From Chara braunii (taxonomy: Eukaryota > Streptophyta > Charophyceae > Charales > Characeae), in assembly GCA_003427395.1 (NCBI GenBank), contig BFEA01000611.1, forward strand, positions 451,090-515,089: 64,000 nt of DNA, given 5' to 3'. Shown piece by piece: positions 54,111 to 64,000 of the stretch; positions within the stretch are counted from its first letter, which is position 1; each line of letters begins with the position of its first letter. Position numbers and translations under genes: made by a program. Under the pieces are notes generated by a model, which saw nothing but the letters and a program-made list of their open reading frames with translations, was not told the origin of the DNA and searched no databases.

Positions 54111-57100
54111 TTAACACACCAATTTTAATGAAAGCAACCTACTTTTGTCATCCACAAAGAGGTGTCCTCTCTTAAGTCTGAATTTTTTCTTTAAACTTTT
54201 GCAGTAATATTCTTTCTATTTTTCTTTTTACATTGCTTTTCAAATCTCTTAATAACTTTCTTCATATTCTTTAAGGGCAAATAAAATTATTTCCTCTTTA
54301 TTTTAAATTTCTTCCTCATCCTGTGAACAAGCAAATTCTCATAATTCATGGACAGTCACAACTACTGTGTTAATCTTTGCATAGCAGTTATTCTTATCTT
54401 ATTTTTCTTTTTCCTCATGAATCATTTCATAGACAAAAACATCAGTGATTTCAACCTTATTTTTTTTTTTCCACAAACTATTCTTGTAAGAGTTAGGTGT
54501 CTTGTAATCTTAATCATCTTCTTCATTCGGAAATTCATCGACATAAGTAGATTTTTCATTATCTATTCTCCACTAAATTCATATTAAGCCATCTACTTGA
54601 TTTTTTTCAGTTGGAATATGTTTCAACTTAAAGTTATAGGTTTAGATAAAGCAAACTAAGTGAGGACCACGAAGATTGACAGGTCCTCTTGTCTAAAACT
54701 AACTGCACTGACATAGTGGTATTGGAAAACATTTTTGGAAACAATCTTGTTGAGGTTGGCCAATACTGACTCATTGATCGAAAATGAAGTGATAACACTT
54801 ATGTATTAAGAAAGGGTACTATAATTGATGTGAATAATGAAAAGCTTAGGTCGAGATTGATAAAGGAAATGTTGATTATTATCTCACTAACTGAAAATCT
54901 TTGATGAGAGCGATGACTGACTGATACTGATTTGAAAATTGATTGAAAATGATTGAAAAATGATAAACTCTTATTGTAGATCACTGATGATGTTTTAGAT
55001 GATTGGAAACTGATGAGTAACTGGTCACTGATTGTTGATTACTTGAGAAGCGAAAACTAAGAAAAATTTTGAGTCACTAGATGATACTTGCGGATTAATT
55101 CAATGAAAAATATTTTTCGGAAAGAATGAAACTGAGATGAGTCACTTTCATCTAAGCTTTGTCCGGACCAGCTCTGCTGTTTCCAGTGAATAATCAGTGT
55201 TGTGCAATTTTTTATTGCGATCATAAAAGTAGAAAACATACTCTATGTATTTTTTTTCTCCGACTTTCTTGAGAACACGTTGTCTCAGAGTTAATTTATG
55301 AAACTCCATGTCCCCATCGGATTTCATGTCCCATCCTCCATACTTGTCTTTGTTGATCTTGCAACTCATTATTAGAATATCCTTATCTCTCATTACCTCT
55401 TCTCTACTATTAAATTCAAACCCTTACAAGATGCAATGATATGGAGATGAACAACAACCTAATAGATCTCACGATTAAATGGGAACAGCGACTTACAAGC
55501 CCACGAAGTTCAAGTGTTCTACTTAGATTAATTGTTGGGAACTCATATCTTGTGTGTCTGTCACCGAGCTACAAGTATTTGATTGCAAAGAGTTTACAGC
55601 GGCTTTGTTATCTCAACATTTAATTTTGTTTCAATAGAGGGTGTAGGACACAACGAAGATGTCCTTACAGTACTTGTTTTTTGTTTTCATGCATCATCTG
55701 CAGTAAAATCGTCTTAGGTAGGTTACAACTAGTAAGTAAAGTTCAACATCTTGAAAACCGGTTGATTTAGGAGTTAGTGTCAAGCCGCAGGTGACTTTTG
55801 CGGTGATTTTGTCTTTTGTCAAACGCTAGCAGTAAAATAATGACTTATTAAGGCTCGTTCGTTTACCGAGGTGCACCACAGACAATCAATTGTTAATTAT
55901 TGATTGCACACACTATGCCATTAACAAATTATGACTAAAACTTTATCGCGCACAATCTGGTGTCGAAGTTTCACAGTGATTAACTTACCATTGAAACCTG
56001 CTAAGTCTCGCAATAGGAGGCTTGCTAAGAAGGGTTCATAACTGGCAACCCCGCCATTGCTTGTAAACAACACTGCATGCCACTTATTACAACTGACGTT
56101 TGTATACAAGAATAAAACATCACTTGCTTCAACTCTTGTTCAAATACAGTATACTCTATAGCCTATAATAGTTCCCCTTCATACACTGCGTGGATTGTTG
56201 GTGGGTAACATCTCTCATATATAACATAGGATGTCGATAAAACCTATATTTGCTCATATGCAGTGCAACGTGTTGGCGCTCGTTGTCCCCGTTAATGTAT
56301 AGCTCTGAGTACAACAAATCATTGCTCACATGCACGTATGACTCAAAGTACTTATGAGAGCTCACTCTGCTCATGTAACATGTCAAGTACAGTCAGCGAG
56401 CACCCTCATTCTTAAAGCATAAAAATATCATTAAATGACTCTATTAAACCGTCTTGCTCTATCTTCAGCACCGACACAGCAAAACAATCGTCATTTTGTC
56501 AAATATATTTTTAACTGTACTTTGTTATATAACTGAAAATCACTCAATCACAGTCCTCACTCATATATCGCATAGGGCACTATTGGTCATGGTCCATACT
56601 CATATACTTTGCATTGTGCAGGGTGTTGCTCAAGGGCTTCCTCGCTCAAACACCTAAGAGGGTATCTCTCACGACAAACTTTCCTCATCTAGTGTCGAGA
56701 ACCGTTTAAAGCACTTATATCCAGAATATAGCTTAACTTTTCTAACGTGATGAACCTCTGGTTATTGCATCGCGGAGAACTGTCTAAACGTTGAATAAGG
56801 CATAATTGTAATTTACCAGACTTTTGAAGACAAATTTCATGATTTGCCACCTATATCTTTATTTCACATTTTGAACAAACACAACCTTGAGCAAGGGAAT
56901 CGTTAATCCCCATCAAGTAAGTGTTTCGTCAAAAGGTAAGCAATCGTTCTCAAAATAACTCTTCTTTTTTCCATCAAATCAGACAAAATTGTTAGAAGTC
57001 ATAAATGAGTTCCCCATTGATATAATGCTTACACTGAAACGGAATAATCCTCTTAGATGAAGAAAAAAATAGCAATGATTTAACACGGTTTATACAAAGT

Positions 57101-58400
57101 AGACTACTAAACTTAAAGACCACTCTGTATCTAGAATACATCCTTTAAAGTAGTTATGTCCAATTAGTTATTAATTAGTCATTCGTCAGAAGAAATAATC
57201 AGCAAGAGAAGGGAATTGAGAGAGGATAAAATGGAAGTACTCAAAGCCTTATCTGTAAATCGAGCTTTAACCAGTCGTCTTTTGATTTTCAAGTAATGAA
57301 CTTTCCTCCTCCCTTCTTTGCGTTTGCCACTTCTTAAAGTATTCGGCGTATATCAACCTTGCATGCACAACATATCTTCAACAAATTTGATCACCACAAT
57401 TGATGTGGCTTCTTGGTCGTTATGGTGTTAATTTGGGAGACGAGAACTTGCCTTGATAGCATGCTACACAACGATGAGTTGGTAACTTCAGTGGCTAACA
57501 TAGACTAATTTTCTCCAAAATCTTGACCGTAGTAGTATCCTTCTAGCATTATTACCCAAATAACGGTGCACTGATTAGGGTAATGACGACCTCGTAGAGT
57601 GAACTACAACTAGACAGTAATCCGACAAGTATCGGATATGTGGTCCTTTCGACTGACGATGTCTGTTACTATGAGCACTCACGTCCCTTGTAGGTAACTC
57701 TCAAAAGTCTCTCACCCATCACACAGGGTGCGAAGGCAGCATAGTTGATATCGTTAATCAACTCGACAGTAAGACCCTTAAGAAGGATCCCAAATGCACT
57801 AATTTGAGTTATACCCCTTTTCTCTAGTGATAGTGCACCATCTGTCTATTTTTTGCCCGACTGGTTGAAATACCCTTCAATAACTATTCAAGAAAAAATG
57901 TATAAGGGAACGGTTTATTAAGCAAATTCTACTTGATCAATGGTGAGAACGCTAGTCTGTTAATAGATGACGTCAACTTTAGTAAGTACACACTTATCTC
58001 TCGCGAGAGTTTTGTTAAGTTAAACTTCAAGCGTCAATGCTTGCAGCTATCTGGTAAGACCCACAAGCAATGCTCTTATTGTGACACCAGATTGAAGTCG
58101 AGAAACAGAAGAAATAACAAATTGTTACCTGTCATACTGATAGCACCAGTAAGTTCATTCTCTCACTATGACCGGAACGAAACATAAAGCAACGGGTAAC
58201 AAAGGTCGAAGAAGGAAAAAAGATGTCCTAAATCACTTAGAAGTTCTCACACATCCAGCGAGTAACTTGCAAAGTCTGATTTCCTTTTCCCAAGTGCGCT
58301 ACTACTAGTACTCGCTCCATGCACCCATATTCAACCTCACCGCCTTGGTGATAGAGGATAGCACAGATTATGCATGGGGTGGAGGCTTCTGACATTAACC
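54110..58400. other. Unassigned AT-rich DNA, possibly the rest of element D at its start
   Basis: No convincing gene. 54110-54350 may continue the element D pol. The stretch at 54780-55090 is rich in TGATTGA/GATGA words. An AATCAATTGTTAATTATTGA palindrome lies near 55885. A frame at 55148-55393 (minus, 81 codons) is charged and unrecognised. Confidence 0.4.
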
Positions 58401-59530
58401 ACAATGTAAATGCTTGTTGTCGAGTGCATAGTCCCATAGGGGAGCCCCCCCGGACGCATCACGCATGATTTTGCAAGACTTGTCGAGGAGAGTGGTTGGT
58501 GCTCTGGCCGAGTGCGCCGGCCCTACCTCTTGCGAGCCCTTGCGGCATGATAGGGTCACGCGAGACACAACTTACCTCCATCCGCAAGAGCTGTCACCAT
58601 CCCTTAGGTGGGTGTGTTCCTGCCGATTTACCGAACCACGTATGAATGATTTCCGTATGCAATCGCAGAGGTGACCCAACCGAAGGCGTTTGTCGTTCAC
58701 AGTAGCATAGGGGTACGTACGGTTAACGCCTGAATCGAGCCCGTGAGTGAATCATCGCCTAAGGTGCTGATCTTTCAAGCGCGATTTTTCAGAGGTCGAC
58801 TAGGACGGTTAGTCTAACCACGTGATAGACTTCTCAACAAAGAGTCATGTCTACGTGCAAATCCCGCCTAGTCCGTTTTTCCGCTCGACCCATAACTATT
58901 GTCATGCTAGAGAGCGCAGACGTCGCGCGCGAGACTCCACATAAATGATCATCATGGCGCGAGTTTTTGTCATATTGACTTTGCCATGTGTGAATACGCG
59001 AACTGTTGCGATGATAAAGTGCAATATAGTGCTCATAAACATGCAGTTTCTTTTGAATCATGGGATCTCATTCGACGTTCAGGTGTTGGCTGACGAGCGT
59101 GACCAATGGTCAGTCCTTCAGCGAGTGCAGAAGCCAACCGAGCATCCCGATATCTATTGCACCCTGTTGTTTCCCAAAGTGGGTTATGGTAAAATGCCGC
59201 TGAGGGGAGAGGGAAAATTGAAGTGGTGGTGAGTTGTCTGGTACACCACCAGCAACACTCTTACCTTTCTACACGAAACTTCTATCGTTTCAAAAAAAAA
59301 ATAAAAAAAATAAAAAAAATTTGCGAGCGCCAACACGTAAATATTCATAGGATTTGGCCTATGCTATATACGTGTGCACGGTAACTACGAGAGCCGTGTG
59401 CAGAAATGGTTAATTTGTGCACTGTCCTTTTTTTTTAGTGCGCCGACAAATAACTTATTATGCGTGAGACCTTAGGGGTAGCCTACGTGCAGAAATGCTT
59501 AAGAGGGGCACGTGTACAAAACAATCGTAA

Positions 59531-59893
59531 CATTCAGTATACCACTCTTGAGAAGCTAGAATTCTAACCTTATGTCGTTTCCGGCTAAGGAAAAGTCTCA
59601 GGTAGACAGTTTCTATGGGGCGTAGGCCTCCCAAAGGGTAACGGAGGCGTGCAAAGGTTCCCTCAGGCTGGACGGNNNNNNNNNNNNNNNNNNNNNNNNN
59701 NNNNNNNNNNNNNNNNNNNNGAAAAGTCTCAGGTAGACAGTTTCTATGGGGCGTAGGCCTCCCAAAGGGTAACGGAGGCGTGCAAAGGTTCCCTCAGGCT
59801 GGACGGAAATCAGCCATTGAGTGTAAAGGCAAAAGGGAGCTTGACTACAAGACTGACTCGTCGAGCAGGGACGAAAGTCGGCCTTAGTGATCC
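59531..59893 (+). pseudogene. Plastid-type 23S rRNA fragment (probable NUPT) with assembly gap
   Basis: TACCACTCTTGAGAAGCTAG, AATTCTAACCTTATGTC, then AGTCTCAGGTAGACAGTTTC, TATGGGGCGTAGGCCTCCCA, GGTAACGGAGGCGTGCAAAG and GAGCAGGGACGAAAGTCGGC, CTTAGTGATCC: this is domain V-side sequence of chloroplast/cyanobacterial 23S rRNA, including the GGTAACGGAGGCGTGCAAAG hallmark. Homology ends at 59893 without the rest of the gene. 86 bases (59590-59675) are repeated exactly after the 45-N gap (59721-59806). Insertion of plastid DNA into the nucleus is the simplest explanation. Confidence 0.88.
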
Positions 59894-61281
59894 ACTCTCT
59901 CAGTCAGCAGTCATTGTGACGCTTCACTCATTACCTACAATCGCTCGACCGTTCACTGGCTTCAGCATTGCGCACGACACTCAAGTATCAGAGATGAATT
60001 GTTATGAAGGACGTTTCCTTCACGATATTGAACGGTTGAAGGATAAGTCGTTAAGCCCTCACGGCGCCTCTATTTCTTAGGCAGAGCGTCATAATGGGCA
60101 GGGTGCGAATGCTCAACGCATATGAGAAACTCTTTTCCGCTGAGATGGAACTTGGAATGTTATGGAAAAGGACCTCGAATTTCAGGTTCAAGACCAACGC
60201 CCGACCAATTCATTTAAATAGCAAAAACAAGCATGTACACGGTCGCGGGTATTGTGCAAATTATGCATGCTCACGTTCACATCGCCATAATAACGACATG
60301 AAAATAAAGTGGTTCAATCACTCAAACAAAGAGGTTGTGTGGCATTATACGATCACTCTCACAAAAATATTGTAGTCTATCCTTCGACATTCGCGCAACA
60401 TACAAATAACTATCAAGACTCAATTCAAAATCTTTCACACACACATATGCATACATGTGATCACACAAAGTTTTAAACAACGACGTCGCACAGACTACAC
60501 AAGTCAACTTTACTATTTTTTGCGACTCATACCCCGCCTTATGCATGCAAGCCCCAACCATTTTTTACCATCCCACAACAACGGTACTCAGTTTTAAAAA
60601 ATGGTCATTAAGAAATAAGTTCATGTGAAAATCCCAAGGAACATTAAAAAAAACTCGCAAGGACTAAAGTCTTAGGCTTGCATGCAAAAACATATAAGTT
60701 GTGTCGTAAATTGACCTGTTACCAAAAGATAAAAGGAGAATGATATTTTGTAAGATTAGGCCGAACGAATCAAACCTTCAATCAAATGTGTAGACCTGCA
60801 TCACAATATAGACAAAAAAAATAATACGACGTTTTTAACTAAAAGGAGAACATGTTATAGTCATAGTTTTACTCCTCTATTAACTTTTCCCTTATCTTCC
60901 TCTAATTGGGCCAACAAAGATTGCTTAAAATTTTGGCAGCATCTCCCCTTGACAGGGATTGTCAAATTTTCCCTCACAGAAAATAATATAAGTTTTCAAA
61001 TTTTAAAAATTTCTGGCAGTGTTTCCCGTAGGAAAAATGTATTTCCAAAATTTACATGAACCCCAAAACAATAACTCTTTCGGATTTATGAATATTTAGG
61101 CAGCACTTCCCGTAGGAAAAGTGTCAGAATTTGCATGAGCCCAAAAATACCAACTCTTTCAAATATTTCAGCACCGCTTCCCGTAAGAAAAGGAGACTGT
61201 CAAAATTTATACAAAGAAAAAAATGTGAAAGCAAAGTACAATTAGACTTGGAACGAACTTCTGATGCTCACTTGATAGTTA

Positions 61282-61604
61282 AACCTACGTAGCACCGTGT
61301 TCGCGTTCGCACGCGAACGCGAACAAGCGCCCCAAACCCTCCGAACACGAACATAAAAAATATTTAAAAAAAAAACAAAAGTTCTCAGAAAAATCTAAAA
61401 AACTATATGTTATGTAAAATAATAATACGAGCAACTTTTGTCTTGGAGTCATATTCAAATTTGTAACCAATCATGCATTAAAAATAAAAAACCAAAAAAT
61501 ATTTTTTTTTTTACGAAAAAAAAATTATGTTCGCCCGAACATGTTCGCTAGCTGTTCGAGCGAACATAAAAGCGCGCGAATACGTTCCCCGTGCTACGCA
61601 GGTT
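61282..61604. mobile_element. Foldback element F3 (323 bp) within family C copy 3
   Basis: The termini AACCTACGTAGCACCG and CGTGCTACGCAGGTT form an inverted repeat with few mismatches. The left arm holds an 11-bp perfect hairpin (GTTCGCGTTCG 61299-61309 with CGAACGCGAAC 61314-61324). The right arm has GTTCGCCCGAAC-type symmetry. The A-rich core (61376-61500, TATGTTATGTAAAATAATAA, CAACTTTTGTCTTGG) is homologous to cores of F1 and F2. Compared with family C copy 1 (about 36535), this is an insertion. The target duplication is unclear (TTA at both ends is possible). Confidence 0.75.
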
Positions 61605-61929
61605 AGAACTAAAGATAGTCTACACAATCCTTCTTTAAAGATGGTATCATTAGTTAACATTAATCCTAACTTCTAGTAAGGTCAGTTTTATCTTATCTCA
61701 AGTTTCCCTCCCATCATTCATCGTACATGCCTATAGCTCCAACACTCAGCGAGCATCTAAAGCTACTAAGTTATTGGAAGAGTATCACAAAAGATAAACT
61801 AAAAACACATGCACACATGATCACAATAACATCTCTCACTAACCTGCATGTTCCTTTTCAAATCACGTAATTTATTCCAGATTTACATTATTATTTTTTC
61901 ACCCTTCCTTACATAAGGCATAAGATCAA

Positions 61930-62960
61930 ACAACCGAACTTATAAGTTTAACTGATATTTCCAAGTTATATGGCTAGGTCGCACCAACGTATGATGTCCT
62001 GGCCTGGTAAAATAAATATACATAAGACGTATGACTAAGTCACACCAACTTATAGTGTAACTAACTTCTGCTTAAACAAATAGTATAAGGTGTTCGACAA
62101 GGTCACACCAACCTATGGTGAGGTCGGTCTGCCAAAACACTTCAACATACACAAATAACTGGGCCGCCTCAATTTATAAGGAGGTTCAACCTTTGCCTAA
62201 ACAAATGACAAGAGGCATATGACTAGACTAAACCGACTTATAGTGTTGCTAGTCAGTCAAAACAATGACATATAGCGTAGAACTAGACTACCCAACTCAT
62301 GGGTAGTTCAACCTGGTTACACAAACAACATGCACATATGACTGAGCATCCTCTAACTTATGAGTTCGTCCAACCTCCGAAACATAAGTATATTCAACAA
62401 TTAAGTTAACAATTTATAGCTCTCTTCAAACGAATAATCAGGTCACTCCTACTTATGAAAATCCTGAACCAAACCTCAGTTAAGTTTAAAATAGTCAAGT
62501 TTGTATAATTTTTTTGCATCTTGTGTGATCATGGGCATAAGATCAAGCTACCTTACTTATGGATGAGTCCAGTTTGTCCAAAGTTAACTCTCAATTTTAT
62601 TACTCTAAATTTTTCATATTTGTCTCTTACTAGCTTATATGGCTAGATCTCTCAACTCATGGCGCCTAGTCTGCCAATGATATAATATATAAATAATTAT
62701 ATCAAATTTATTGCTCTATTCCCATTCATTCTTCACGACAAACTCTGTCTGTGTGACTAACCCCTGTCTGTGTCCCCCTAAAAAATAAACACAGAATAAG
62801 ACAAACTCACTTAGAATGTGTTCAACTTTGTTCAATAAAAAAAAAAAAAAAAAAACTTTTAGTAACCAACGTATGGGTCTCATCCTCCATTAAGAAACCC
62901 CAAGAAAAATGTGCGACCAGACCGTCCAACTTATGGAGCGTTGCAACCTCTAAAAATCAA
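61930..62960. repeat. Hairpin array of family C copy 3
   Basis: Units: GCACC/GATGT (about 61980), CACACC/GTGT (about 62041), CACACC/GGTGAGG (about 62103), GCCTC/AAGGAGG (about 62165), CTACCC-AACTCAT-GGGTAG (about 62287-62305), CGTCC/GGAGCG (about 62925). The order of arm types follows block 1 of copy 1. CTACCC/GGGTAG here stands where copy 1 has CTACTC/GAGTAG, so both arms changed together. Confidence 0.82.
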
Positions 62961-63440
62961 GCAAACAACCCAGCATATAAAAAAGAAACATAGCACTGAG
63001 CCCTTGCACTTAACATGAGCCTTTGGTTGACCCGGTCAGACACAAGCAAAACCAACCTTCCTTTCAACTTCCCCCATTTATTTTGTCTGGTTTCACACAA
63101 ATAATCCGAATCCTCACACATGCTTATTCAATTATCATTTCATATTAAGCCATGCGATCAAACAGATAGAGAGTAGTACAGTTTAAGGGAAGGGATCACA
63201 AACGTAAACGATTGTTATACTTGTGCGTTCCATGTCTCCAGAACCCAGTCTGGGCTCTGGCAGAGCTCCTGTAATCGTTGGGATGACCTCCCACAAGGTC
63301 TTCTTGCGGATTACAGGTTTTCAATCTCACCTGCTACCTTCCTCTCCCAAATCACAGACTAGACTGAGAGTAGGAAGGATAGAAGGAGGGGTTTCAGACC
63401 CTCACGATACGATAAAGGTTCAATCCAACTCGCGTGGCAG

Positions 63441-64000
63441 CTAATCGCAAAACTCAAACTAACAAACTGTTGATATTGCGATGGTATAGTAGTTCGGTCT
63501 TTTCTGCGCAGCGACCCAACAACAGAAAAATTCCCACGAGAAATGAAAGTTGAAAAAACATTCCATAAAAAAAAAAAACTTCATATTTATAAATTATCAT
63601 TCCAATGTTCGTCCAATTCTAGAATTTCCAGTTTTATTTGATAAGTTCCCGTCTAAATATGAACTTTCCCTTCCAACTACATTTATTTGTTCAAGATGGA
63701 ATGAAATTCTAGATGAGTTTATGAAATGTTTTAATTAAATTTTCATTCTACTACAACAAATGTCTTCTAATTTAGATTGGATTAACCTATTTATGATTGA
63801 AAATCCTTACTTAGAATGACAGTCCAATTCAAAAAATTCATGAACTCATCCAAACTTCCATTCCATCTCTACCATGCAGTCCAAATAAAAAGGGATAACG
63901 TATTCTTGGAATGAAAGTTTGCAAGTAAGATGAAAAATTTTAAAATTTGAATGACATTTTTTAAGATGGAATGAAAACTTAAAATTTAGATTGTAATTTT
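63441..64000. other. No recognised feature
   Basis: AT-rich DNA with many GAATGRAA words (63540-63990). No gene is supported to the window end. Confidence 0.45.

Larger units (their letters stand above)
58405..63440 (+). repeat. Interspersed family C, copy 3
   Basis: It shares with copy 1 GACGCATCACG, GCCGAGTGCGCC, ACTTACCTCCAYCC, CACCATCCCTTAGGTGGG, CCGAACCACGT, ATGCAATCGCAGAGGTG, GTAGCATAGGGG, GTCGCGCGCGAGACTC and GTGTTGGCTGAC, then TATACGATCACTCTCACA-like, the TTAGGCTTGCATGCA segment, TTCCCGTAGGAAAA, the hairpin array (61930-62960) and the AGAACCCAGTCTGGGCTCTG end. A plastid rRNA insertion (59531-59893) and element F3 interrupt it. Confidence 0.8.

Noticed and set aside
55148-55393. Small charged protein on the minus strand
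   Set aside because: No recognised motif, AT-rich surroundings and no neighbouring gene; its length is within chance expectation.
59531-59893. Bacterial contamination as the source of the 23S-like fragment
   Set aside because: The wording is plastid/cyanobacterial in type and both flanks belong to family C; plastid transfer is simpler, though plastid misassembly is still possible.

Overview
The window looks like nuclear DNA of a photosynthetic eukaryote, most likely a streptophyte (a charophyte alga such as Chara is my guess; nothing here proves the species). The evidence is two Ty3/gypsy chromovirus-type LTR retrotransposons, one primed by initiator tRNA-Met, several U6 snRNA retrocopies, a nuclear 18S rRNA fragment and a plastid-type 23S rRNA fragment. 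I find no intact single-copy host protein gene. Almost everything recognisable is mobile, retroposed or tandemly repeated, and every retroelement reading frame is broken.

Layout. 1-8.5 kb: dispersed repeats, minisatellites, an A-tailed 18S rRNA fragment, a GC-rich foldback element with a 9-bp target duplication, and two U6 retrocopies. 8.5-17.2 kb: full-length Ty3/gypsy element A (LTRs, primer site, gag, protease, RT, RNase H, integrase, chromodomain, polypurine tract). 17.2-27.2 kb: related but more decayed element B, only 6-9 bp downstream of A in the same orientation, with an unusual leader carrying about 15 copies of a TGCTGACGTGGCA-like motif. 27.2-34.5 kb: mostly unassigned sequence, a possible Harbinger transposase remnant, and a cluster of short hairpin repeats mixed with cryptic GTC/ATC triplet tracts.

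34.5-38.7, 44.5-49.8 and 58.4-63.5 kb: three diverged copies of one roughly 4-5 kb interspersed family (called family C here). Each carries a tandem array of small hairpins with a constant loop (AACTTAT) and variable but self-complementary arms; arms differ between units and between copies with compensatory changes. This is the strongest candidate for an undescribed structured element. Copies 2 and 3 have been invaded by foldback elements that share an A-rich core but have different GC-rich arms; copy 2 also holds a 213-bp satellite, and copy 3 a plastid 23S insertion.

39-44.5 kb: more short hairpin repeats (both strands), a tRNA-like head next to a truncated U6 copy, and a hAT-like foldback. 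50-58.4 kb: mostly unassigned AT-rich DNA with a decayed gypsy integrase on the minus strand. Two assembly problems matter: a Tn5/Nextera mosaic-end palindrome at 46177-46214, and an N gap (59676-59720) flanked by an exact 86-bp duplication.
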